Shown here piece by piece: positions 1 to 8,554 of a stretch of DNA of 20,434 nt. The translations under genes were made by a program, and so were the position numbers. Below the pieces are notes generated by a model. The model was given only the letters and a program-made list of their open reading frames with translations. It was not told where the DNA came from and searched no databases. This DNA comes from Parvularia atlantis (Eukaryota; Opisthokonta; Rotosphaerida): the NCBI GenBank assembly GCA_943704415.1, contig CALSCO010000586.1, forward strand, positions 1-20,434, in the 5' to 3' direction. Every line of letters begins with the position of its first letter. Position 1 is the first letter of the stretch.

Positions 1-3000
1 CGCCGCACCGGGCGAGCACGCACCACCGCCTGCCCACCGGCCTTGGTCGCGGCCTCACCGAGCGTGAACGAAAACAGCGCGCTGCCCTTGATCTCCTGGT
101 AGGTTGCCTCAGAGATGTGCACGAGGCCTGGCGGACGGCAGCGAGCGTCAGTGGCTGCACCCAGCGACGCACAGAGGAACACAGACCCGGCGTGCCCGTC
201 TGCTCCATGTACGAGGCAAAGTTGACGTCGTCCGACCAGACGTCTGCGCGCGAGCGCGCTCGTCAGCGCAGAGATCCGCTCACACGGACGGGGCGGTGGC
301 GTGGCTGCGCACCGTACTTGAACTTGCGCACGCCGATGACGCCAGCGACGACCTTGCCAGAGTGCACGCCGATGCGCAGACGCAGCGCGCGCGCGTTTTC
401 GATCGTCTCGGCCGTGACGCCGTTTGTCGCTGCCCCGGGGGCGCACGCCCCGTCAGCACGTGCATCACCGCCACCACCGCGACGCACGCGACGGCTCGGG
501 CAGGTGCAGGGCGCTGCCGACCGCCTCGGTCATGTCGATGGCCATGAGGCAGATGCGCTCGGCGTGATCCGATTGCGCTTCGGGCACGCCTTGGAAGCGC
601 GCCGCGGCGCCGTCACACACGCCTGTTGTGCATGCGCAGGCGCAGCCGCACCGGCGCAGGCCATGTAGCAGTCGCCCAGCGTCTTGATCTTCTCAACCCC
701 GTACTGCTCCGCGATCGCGTCAAACTTCATAAACAGGTCGTTGAGAAAGTCGACCTGCGCAACGGCGTGAGCTGTGTCGCAGCACCGTGCGCGCACAAAA
801 GCGCACAAGGAACTTTGGCGAGACCGTCGCCGAGAAGGCTGTGAAGCCGGCGATGTCGGCAAAGAGAATCGACACATTCTCGTGCTCGTTCAGCAGCAGC
901 TGCCGAGGGGGCCGGCTGAGCGTCGTGCGAGCAGCAGCGGCCGGTGTGGCGCGCACCTTGCGGTACCCGTGCAGGTCGCGCGCCTGCTGCTTGAGCTGGT
1001 CGACGATTTTTATGGGCAAGATCGAGTGCAGGATGATGTCGCTCTGCTCCTTGGCCGCGTTGAGGTTGAGCTGACGCTCCTGCGACTCGCGCGCTGCCCC
1101 GCGACGCGTTGGTCCTGCGCGCAGGCACGGCACAGAGCGGGCGCGTACCCTTGAGGAAGAACTGCCGCACGTACAGCTCGCGCATGTACGACGAGAACAG
1201 GCAGAGCGTAAAGGCGACGACGTAGAGCACGTAGTTGGCCAGCGTGACCTGGGCGCGCTCGCGCGGGATCACGCCCGAGGCCGTCGCGCCAAGCACGAGG
1301 GCCATCTCGGTTGCCATGAACGCGAACGCTGCCAGTGCGCGCGCATGCGCGATCAGCCTCGTTGTGCGTTGTGCGCGGCGTGTGTGCGCACCCATGATCG
1401 ACGACTGCACAAACGAGATCGGCAGCGCGCAGAACGTCCACGCGACCAGCAGGAACATGCCCGGGTTGATCGTCTCGTAAAAGTCCGTCAGCGGCATGAT
1501 GCCGTCCGAGGCCGCAAGTGCTGCGTGCGCGCGAGCGCCGCGTCAGTTCCGCCATGCCCGATCTGGCGTTTCCTAGCGGCGTACTGGACGTTGGCACGTC
1601 GATGAAGCGCACAATGCCGCCCAGGATCAGCACAAAGTTCACGGCGCAGCCCGCGACGATGCCCCACATGCGAAATGAGCGCTGCGTGCTTTCGCTGCGT
1701 GGCGCGTCCGCGAGCGTGAGCACGCACGCGTTGGTGTACACGGCGAGCGCAACGCACGAGTAGCCGAGGCACAGGTAGAGCGGCAGCAGGATGAGCATGA
1801 CGAGCCCAGACTGCACGATCGAGAACACGTCGGCGGTGCAGATCGACGGGCACCCGCTGTAATTGCGGTTTACATTCAGCCGCTGGTGCCGCACACGGTC
1901 GCGCAGGCGAGTCGCACCGGCCACGCAGCGTCCCCAGCAAGATGATCGACACAACAAACGCGACGGTGACGTAGAGCACGCTGCGCCGGAACGCGCGCAG
2001 GTCCTGGCCGGCGCGCGGCGACCGTAAGCAAGGCCAGGCGAGCGTCCGTGTGCCGCCGCACGCACCTGGTTGAAGTAAAAGTTGAGGTACAGCACCTCGA
2101 GCGGCCCGGGGAAGCGCAGGTCCCACGTGGTCAGCGGCGACTCTTTGAACGGGTGGGTGAAGTGATGCTGCGCGACAGCAACGATGTGCGTAAGCGGCAA
2201 TGCTCACAGGGCCGCTGTGCAGGCGCAACACGCACCCACAGCCGTTGCACGTCGCGCACGATCGCCCAGCGGTCGTCGCCCGCGTCGTCGTCGTCGTTGT
2301 CGTCGTTCGCGATGAGCTGTGAGCTCAGCGCTGACACGGCCACTGCGGCACGAGCAGCGGCTTGAGCCACGCTGCCGGTGTCGAGCTGCCAAAAACGCAC
2401 TGCTGGCCTTGGGCACGTCGTACGTCGGCCCGCCAAGACCGTTCGCCTCTGCGCCGAGGCCGATGGGGCTCTGGGCAAGCACGCGTGCGGCGGATGGGTG
2501 GGCTGTAAGCGCGTGTCGGGCGGCGCACGAGCGGGTGCACCTTGCCGTCGTCCTCCTCGTCGCTCATCTCCTCCTGGCTGATGTGCTGCACGGCGCTGGC
2601 CAGCGCGGTGGGCGGGTTGGCCGACGTCGCGGTGGCCGGCGGCGTCGTAATGGTGGGCTAGGCAGCGGGTCATGTGCGCCTGTGCAGCACGCGAGCACGC
2701 ACGCCCGCGGCGGACGACGGCATGATCGGCGACGGGGCGCGCGCGATCATCATGTCGAGCACGGCGTCGCCTGCACCACGTCGCCCGAGCGTGCCAGCCA
2801 CGGCTGGCGTCGGCGAGAGGGGCCGCTGGCCCGGCGAGAGGCGCGTCAGATGCGGCGAGCGGCGGGGGGCGGCAGGCGGGGGCGCACCGTGTGGGCCGAG
2901 GCTACCATGGCCGACTTGGCCGTCATATTCTCGTACAGCTCGTCCAGATGGCTCTCGATGTTGCCCACGGACAGGGTGTTGGTGCCGTGCGAGCTGTGCG

Positions 3001-4001
3001 GGCGCCGGGTGAGCATGCGGGCGCGCGCGTCCGACACGCCGCACCTCTCCGGCGGCGCGCTCAGGACGGCCTGCACGGCCAGGCTCATGCGCCGCGTCTG
3101 GTTGGGGCCCGGCGGCGGCTCCTCGGCTGCGTGGCGCCCGGCAAGCTCGTCAGCCGGTGCATGTGGCCGCAGCCCGGCGCGACGCACAATGCTCGCCGCG
3201 CCCGAGCGTGGCGTCGCGCCCTATGGTCAGCGCCTGGCGCAGCGGCGAGGGGTTGTGCGGGTTGTTGGTGCGCATGACCGACTCGACCAGGAATCGGAAG
3301 CTGTCGCGCCGCGGCCCGGCTGCCGGTGCGGTGCGCAGCGACGCCGCGCCCGCCGACGCCTCGCCGGCCGGGTCGCCCGCGAGCGGCTGCGTCGCCACAT
3401 GCTCGCTGTCGACTACGCGCATGACGAGGTCGCGCAGGCGGCTGCGGCGCGGCCCCGAGGGCGACACGGTCGCTGCGCTCTGTGCGGGTGGCGCGCTCGT
3501 GGCCTGGCACGTGTGAGCGCGCGTGCGCGTGAGCGAGCCAGTGCGCGCGCGTTTCCGCAACCGACGCACCAGCTCGGCGTCGGTACCCCCCGGCGACGCG
3601 TCGGTCGTGTCGCTCGGCACGGGCGTGAGCGGCGGCGTGCCGGTGATGCTGCCCGCGCCGCTCCCTGCCGAGCCCTCGGCGTGCACGGGGTCGCGCTGCT
3701 GCGAGGTGCTGCCGCGTCGCATGCGGCGCACGATCGCGTCCGTTGCCGTCGCAAACAGACTGGCGACGCGCAGCGCGCTCGTGCTGCTCAGGCTCCCCGA
3801 CGGCGTCGGTATCGTCGTCGTCGTCGCCGTCGCGCCCAGCGCGGGCTCGTCGACGGCGGCCTCGGGCGGCGCGGGCACGGTGAGCGGGGGCGGGCGCCGG
3901 TCGTCGAGCTCGATGGCGTCGTCGTCGTCGCCACCGCCGCCGTCGCCGAGGTCCTCGCCCGCCAGGCCGCGGCTAGATTGCCGCTTCGGCCGGCCTGACA
4001 T
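1..4001 (-). CDS. Six-TM class III adenylyl-type cyclase, partial
   Basis: Makes a cyclic nucleotide, most likely cAMP, at a membrane. Nineteen exons are visible (about 961 codons): 4001-3188, 3126-3045, 2993-2906, 2825-2703, 2657-2541, 2470-2401, 2342-2236, 2167-2066, 2003-1918, 1856-1585, 1520-1392, 1328-1149, 1093-957, 899-807, 754-652, 589-488, 429-313, 243-187 and 127-24. The gene then enters an intron that runs off the left edge. The start is the ATG before SGRPKRQSS. The N-terminal ~450 residues are low-complexity (acidic, Thr/Ser/Ala-rich) and probably cytosolic. Six hydrophobic segments follow (for example YVTVAFVVSIILLGTL and ANYVLYVVAFTLCLF), then a helical linker (ERQLNLNAAKEQSDI). 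The catalytic domain has metal-binding Asp residues in LFADIAGFT and TLGDCYMA, adenine-type Lys in KIKTLGD, adenine-type Asp in KYDVWS and Asn in DDVNFAS. The usual Arg is Tyr (FASYMEQTG). A 6TM-plus-cyclase layout resembles one half of an animal-type tandem adenylyl cyclase, so a second half may lie beyond the edge. Confidence 0.9.
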
Positions 4002-4122
4002 AAAGAGACGCGGGCTGCGCGAGGCGTGCGGCGTGCGGCGCAGTGAGCGCGAACGCACGGCGACAGTTGCTGTGCGGTGTGCAGAGCAGCTGTGAATTGA
4101 TAGACAGCTTCACTATGTATGT

Positions 4123-5122
4123 CTAAACAGACGCGAGTGCGTCGCTCAGCTGCGCGCAGGCCGCGAAGACGTCGGCGACGCGCTGCGCGTCAAAGTGCTG
4201 CGCCGGTGCGCATGTGTGAGCGCGTGCACGGCGGGCCGTGGGCACGGCGCGCGTGCCTGTGCTTGGAAGCTCTCGGCGTCAATGATGCCCAGCACGCGCT
4301 CGCCCGCCGCGTCAAAGATCGGCGCGCACAGCTCCGACTGGACCTCGCCGTCGCAGGCGTAGTATGGGCCCGTGTACGTGGCGACGTTCTGTCGTCGCCG
4401 CGGTTCACACTGCCACCGCACACGAGCGCGCCAGCGGGCGAACCTGGATGAGGCGTGCGCTCGCCTCCATCGCCACCCAGCTGTTGTTGCTGATCTCGTG
4501 GAAGAGCTCGTTGAGCGGGAACACGGCACGCGAGAGCCGCCCGACGTACGCCAGCTTGACCAGGTAGCGCTCGCTGGCGGGTGCGTTAGCCGACACCAGT
4601 ACCGATCGCGCACGCACCCGCCAGGGCCCTCGCGCAGCCGGTAGATACCCAGCCAGTCGACGCCCGTGCGCTTCGCCAGCTGCTCCACGACCACGCGGAA
4701 GCGCAGGAGCGTCTGCGTGACCAGGCTGTCGCGCGCGCGCTCGAGCCACTCGGCCGCGCCAAAGAGCTCCTGCGCCACACGGTCGCTCAGGGGCAGCCCC
4801 ATCTGGCGCATCGGCACCAGCGCACCCGGCCGAGGTCAAACGGCTCCGGCGCAATCTCCTTGCTCGCCGCGCACGCGCCGTCGTCGGTCGTCACGGGCAC
4901 GCGGTAGGTGAAGACATCGCGCAGGTCCGCAGGCGGCGCGGGCGCGGGCGCGGCCAGCACGTCGCGCACGAGCGTGCTCGGCTCGATCGGCCGCGCGTGG
5001 GCCTGCAGCAGGCGCTCGAAGCCCTCGCGCTCGCGGCGCAGGCGCGACACGTACAGCGCGACGTCCTGCGCATGGTGCATGGTGCATGGTGCATGGTGCG
5101 CAAAGGTCAGCAGCGTCCACAT
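4123..5122 (-). CDS. GAF-domain protein, free-methionine-sulfoxide-reductase-like
   Basis: Five exons (5122-4826, 4769-4618, 4573-4444, 4388-4257, 4197-4123) give about 261 residues. The C-terminal half resembles free methionine-(R)-sulfoxide reductase. YYACDGEVQSELCAPIFD followed by GERVLGIIDAESF matches the family's ACDG-x3-SE-x2-PI and LGVIDID signatures, and HFDAQRVADVFAACAQL matches its last helix. The CDG cysteine is present, but the GVCG loop cysteine of that family is not seen (SWVAMEAS lies there). The protein may therefore be a GAF sensor or a divergent reductase. The N-terminal ~100 residues (RLRREREGFERLLQAHARP) are helical and unrecognised. The start is uncertain: ATGs at 5122 and 5080 are in frame, and the first lies 22 bp from the divergent BUD22 start. 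The last intron (4198-4256) is GC-AG. The stop TAG is 121 bp upstream of the cyclase start on the same strand. Confidence 0.8.
4198..4256 (-). other. GC-AG intron in the GAF gene
   Basis: The donor reads CAG|GCACGC and the acceptor GGCGCAG. Removing it joins DAESFQAQ to HFDAQRVADVF, as expected from the reductase family. It matches the other GC-AG introns of the window at positions +1 to +4 (GCAC). Confidence 0.65.
5071..5098. repeat. Four tandem copies of a 7-bp unit (CATGGTG)
   Basis: CATGGTG is repeated four times without error, immediately inside the apparent 5' end of the GAF gene. On the minus strand it reads CACCATG repeated, giving several closely spaced ATGs. Only one of these (5080) is in frame with the GAF protein. 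The repeat could be an N-terminal His/Met/Ala-rich tract or part of a 5' leader or shared promoter. Confidence 0.9.
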
Positions 5123-5144
5123 GGCCGCAGATCCGTGACACGCC

Positions 5145-6709
5145 ATGCGGCCGACGAACGCCAACGCAAAGCTTGTGCTGAGCGTGCTGCAGGGTCGCGC
5201 GGGCCTGCGGCCGGAGCTGGCGTCGTCGGTCGTGGTCAAGAGCAAGCTGCGCAAGGCCAAGGCGACGGGCGCGGACGGTGCGGGGCCGGACGAGGCGGCG
5301 ATGACCGAGATCCGCCGCCTCAAGGACGAGCAGTACGAGCGGCGCCGGGTGTGCGCTGCGCTTCGCCGCTGTTGCCGCTGAACCCGCCGCCTTGTTGCGT
5401 GCCAGTTCCACACGCGCCGCGTGCTGCGCAAGGCGTGCAAGAAGGCGCGCGCGTTCGTCGTGCAGCACGTCGTCAAGCACCTCAAGACCGTCAAGTCCAA
5501 GTGCGCAAACCTGCTGCCAAGTGTGCCCTCCCCAACGCGGCCGCCGCGCGCAGGGAGCAGGTCGACGAGGCCGCGCTGCAGCGCCTCGAGCGCGAACTAG
5601 CCTCTGCCAAGGCGCTGCCGCTGGACGCGCTGGCCGACGTCGCGTTCGCCGCGCTCGAGGGCTCGGCCAAGGAGCAGCAGGCCGGCGAGTTTAGCTCGGC
5701 GGGGCTAGGTGTGCGAGTGATGGTTGGGCATGAACTCTGTGCTGAACGCCGCGCAGACGTCGCCGGGGCCGCGGCAGACGACGAGCAGTTGCCGCTGCTC
5801 AAGGTGCGTCGAGGGTGGCACGCGCCGCAACACCGTGCTTAGCGCCCGCGCACAGCGTCTCGTCGGCAACAAGGCGTTTGGCGCGCAGGCGAGCGAGCTG
5901 CACGCGCGTCTCGCCGCTGCGTGGCGGAGCTCGCAGGACCTGAGCAGTGCGATCTCGCGCTCACTCGGGGACGCGGTCTGACGCCGCTACACGCCCGCAG
6001 CGCCGATTGAGCAGGATGACGACCAGAGCAGCAAGCGCAAGAGCGTCAGCGGGACGGGCGCCCCTGCAGCGGCAAAGAAGAAGAAGAGGCGCACGGCCGC
6101 GGCGGTGGCGACGACTGGTGGCGACAGCGACGACGACGATGACGACGGTGACGGTGGTGACGGCGATGACGACGGCGACGTCGACGACGACCCGGACGGC
6201 ATGTTTGTTGAGTCGCTCGCGGCGGCTGCAGCGGCGGCGGCAGCAGCAGCAGCAGCAGCAGCAGCATCGTCATCGTCGAAACGCGCAACGGGTGCCAAGC
6301 CGAGGCCACAGGCGAAAGCCGCGCCCAAGCCGGCGGCGGACGGCAGCACGAAAAAGAACCGCCCCGGGCAGCGCGCGCGGCAGATGTGCGTGGGCGTCTG
6401 CGGCGCAGGCTCATGTTTACACGCACATGCCCTCGTGCCAGGCGGCGGCTGCAGCTCGAGGGCCTGGATGAGCGCGAGGTGCGGCAGCGCGTGGCTCTTC
6501 CGAGCGCGGGGAAAGCGACCGTGCGCGGCGATCTCGCGGCCGGCAGCCGAGCGACCCGGCCGGTCAAGAGGAAGCCCGGGCCGACGGCAGCGGCAGCCGG
6601 CGCCGCGCCTGACCTGCACCCGAGCTGGGCCGCGCGCATCCAGCAGAAGCGCGCGCAGGCGGCCGCGCTGGCCGCGGCGGCGGGCAAGAAGATCGTCTTT
6701 GACGAGTGA
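5145..6709 (+). CDS. BUD22: BUD22/SRFBP1-family ribosome biogenesis factor
   Basis: Probable nucleolar factor for 18S rRNA maturation and 40S assembly, as BUD22 is in yeast; the animal relative is SRFBP1. Seven exons (5145-5348, 5406-5500, 5554-5708, 5757-5803, 5856-5975, 6015-6385, 6442-6709) give 419 residues. The family is identified by its C-terminus: KKNRPGQRARQ, then DLHPSWAARIQQKR, ending in GKKIVFDE directly before the TGA. These match the conserved NRxGQRAR and LHPSW...GKKIxFD blocks. The N-terminal half is helical and basic (FHTRRVLRKACKKARAF), also as in the family. The middle contains an acidic Asp/Gly run and about 16 consecutive alanines. The intron at 5976-6014 is only 39 bp; it is inferred because an in-frame TGA would otherwise stop the protein and because removing it restores the frame. 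It is transcribed divergently from the GAF gene. Confidence 0.88.
6105..6275 (+). repeat. Asp/Gly-rich and poly-Ala low-complexity tract
   Basis: Imperfect GAC/GAT/GGT triplets encode an acidic Asp/Gly stretch. About 25 bases later, GCG/GCA/GCT triplets encode an unbroken run of about 16 Ala and then four Ser. The GCA part is a near-pure trinucleotide repeat and may vary in length between strains. It lies inside the BUD22-like gene. Confidence 0.85.
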
Positions 6710-7063
6710 TCGGCCGCGTTGTGGCTCAAGCTGTGGGACCTGGCAAAATCATGACGCAGGCGGGACGTCACCGTGACGGGCTGGCTGGTTGGCGACGTCA
6801 TGCTGACGGCTCTGACCGGACGCACGTCAGCACGCCATTTCACTCTGCCGCGCGCACCGCACCGCAGCCGCCAAGCATCTCCCCTCCTTTCGCAACTTCA
6901 CCACGCCGCAGGCGCCCCTCGGACAAGTCGTTCCCCGTGGGCCAGGTGCGCTCGCGCGTGCGACGTGATGGAGCGCCGCGAGCACTCGTCACGCTGATGA
7001 CACGCCCTTCGCGCGCTCCCGTCGACAGCCTGCTTCTTCGCCGCTGTCCTCTCCGCAAGTTTG
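6710..7063. other. Intergenic region upstream of the small TM gene
   Basis: There are 354 bases between the BUD22 stop and the next ATG on the same strand. No reading frame here looks coding. It holds the twin palindromes at 6766-6808 with two flanking half-sites, and a weaker copy at 6987-6999. It must contain the 3' end of the BUD22 transcript and the promoter of the gene at 7064. No TATA box is obvious. Confidence 0.6.
6752..6829. promoter_or_regulatory. Cluster of six TGACG/CGTCA half-sites
   Basis: TGACG or its complement occurs six times in 78 bases, alternating in orientation (6752, 6766, 6774, 6796, 6804, 6825). The four inner copies form two palindromes of identical design, CGTCA-N3-TGACG, at 6766-6778 and 6796-6808, spaced exactly 30 bases start to start. 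TGACG is the half-site recognised by ATF/CREB and TGA-type bZIP proteins, so a bZIP-type dimer site is a reasonable guess. No factor is identified. The cluster lies about 240-310 bases upstream of the small TM gene. Confidence 0.55.
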
Positions 7064-7551
7064 ATGCCAGTCTTTCCTCGCGAGGACACCACCTCCAGTT
7101 TTTACCAAGCCGCCGCCGAGCCGCCGTTCTCGGGCACCTCCGACTCGCCGCCGCCTCCGCCGCTCTGTGGTGACGACCCGACCTACCTGCAGAAGGCCAT
7201 GGAAGCCGCCTCGAACAACAAGTGGTGCGGCGCACGCACGCACGGCACGGCGCAGGTTTGAGGGAGGGGTGGGGTCTGACGGCGCTCGCAGGCTGTGGAT
7301 GGGCGCCGCTGGCGCCACCGTCGTCGGCCTGTATCTGTACGCGCAAGGCCGCAAGGACGGGGTCAACACGGGCTACCACGCGCGTGCCGACCGTGCACGC
7401 TGCTGGCTGCTGGCAGCTGACGCACGCCCTTGCTCGCCAGGTCGGCGACCCAAGCCCGACGACCTCGGCCGCGATGAACAAGACCGCCGAGGCGGGCCGC
7501 GACGTCGCCGCGACGGCGCGCAACGTCTCGTCGGCCCTCCGCAAAGACTGA
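7064..7551 (+). CDS. Small single-TM protein, unrecognised
   Basis: Three exons (7064-7224, 7292-7361, 7441-7551) give about 113 residues. The order is a Pro/Ser-rich N-terminus (SPPPPPLCGDDP), a short helical stretch (PTYLQKAMEAASNN), one hydrophobic segment WMGAAGATVVGLYLYAQG suited to a membrane span, and a polar Ala-rich helix (MNKTAEAGRDVAATARNV) ending in LRKD. The hydrophobic segment is created cleanly by joining exons 1 and 2, which supports the splicing. There is no obvious cleavable signal peptide; a tail-facing organelle protein is possible but unproven. I do not recognise the family. The gene is convergent with the Nudix gene, with 91 bases between stops. Confidence 0.6.
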
Positions 7552-7642
7552 AAGCGCCCTCTGCCGGAACGGCACCCTTTTGTGTCGACGTCCGACGTCT
7601 GTGTAAAGCCGCACGACACGGCGGGCGCGTAAAGTTATGTGC

Positions 7643-8520
7643 TCAGCTGGCGGACGGGATGACGGGCGGCTCGTAGAGCTTGAAGCGGCGGCCGCGGTAG
7701 ACGACGCTCTCCATCTCGCGCTCGACGTAGGCCGCGCGCCGGCCTCGCAGCACGTCCTGCGCCATCGCGGCCACGCGCTGGTTGAACGGGCTGCGCGAGG
7801 CGCGGCGGTACTCGTCGATCGGCAGCCACCGACACTCTGCGATCTGTCGGCCGTGCGCTGTCAGGCACGTCACGGCACACGGCCACAGCCACGGCCACCG
7901 CGCACCTCGTCCGGGTCGTGCGCGATCGCGGTCGTCTCGGCGCGCATCAGGCACACGCCGTACACGTCCGAACGCCCAAACGCCATCCCGTGCTGGTGCC
8001 GCAGCACGAGCAGTTGCGCAAACGCCGCCGTCACGCCCGTCTCCTCGCGCACCTCGCGCCGCGCCGTCGCGCCAAAGTCCTCGCCGGCCTCGGCCAGCCC
8101 GCCCGGCAGCTTCCAGTCGCCCGTGCCGCCGCCGCGCGCCTCGCGCACGACCAGCACGCGCTCGGCCGAGTCGACCACGAAGCCGGCCACGCCGACCTGG
8201 TGCGTCGCATATGGCGGGATCTTGTCAGGCGCGTCCGCGTCGAGCCAGAGCACCAGATGTGCCGTCGCGCCCTCGGCGTGGTGGAAGCGGAAGCCGAGCG
8301 GCGCGACATCGGCGGCCAGACCCGCGCGCGCCTGCGCCACACGCAGCCACACGCTCCGCACGGGCCGCGGCCGCTGCGGGTCGGCGCGCCAGGCCGCCAC
8401 CGCCGCAGCGATCGCCTCAGGCGACGGTGCCGGCCCCGTCGCGGGCACGTCGACGAGCACGCCGCCGTGGGCGAGGCGCTCGACGGGCGAGATCTGGCGC
8501 AGGATGCGAGCGGCGCGCAT
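7643..8520 (-). CDS. NUDT6-like Nudix hydrolase
   Basis: Hydrolyses a nucleoside-diphosphate-linked substrate; the exact substrate cannot be told. Two exons (8520-7906, 7843-7643) give 271 residues. The Nudix box lies at about residues 140-162: GGLAEAGEDFGATARREV followed by REETGV, with the G-x5-E-x7-RE-x2-EE-x-G pattern complete, so an active enzyme is expected. The N-terminal domain has SVWLRV and GFRFHHAEG, and the box is preceded by HQVGVAGFVVD and followed by HQHGMAFGRSDVYGVCLM. This arrangement is that of the NUDT6 and plant NUDT2/7 group. The single 62-bp intron joins DPDE to IAECRWLPIDEY. The start codon lies only 34 bases after the stop of the Rpn9 gene on the same strand, and the N-terminal homology leaves no room for a later start. 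Confidence 0.9.
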
Positions 8521-8554
8521 GCACGACCAAGGAAATCTGTGCGCTCACTGCTGC

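Noticed and set aside
2319-3998. A 559-codon plus-strand open frame
   Set aside because: It is antisense to the cyclase N-terminus and TM region. Its translation is Arg/Ala/Gly-rich without domains, as expected from the shadow of a GC-rich gene.
4803-4825. A 23-bp intron in the GAF gene ending before ATGGGGCTG
   Set aside because: It would be far shorter than any other intron here. Using the acceptor at 4770 gives a normal 56-bp intron in the right phase.
5976-6014. The in-frame TGA at 5979-5981 as the end of a short BUD22 protein
   Set aside because: The family's conserved C-terminal blocks continue downstream. A 39-bp GT-AG intron removes the TGA and keeps the frame.
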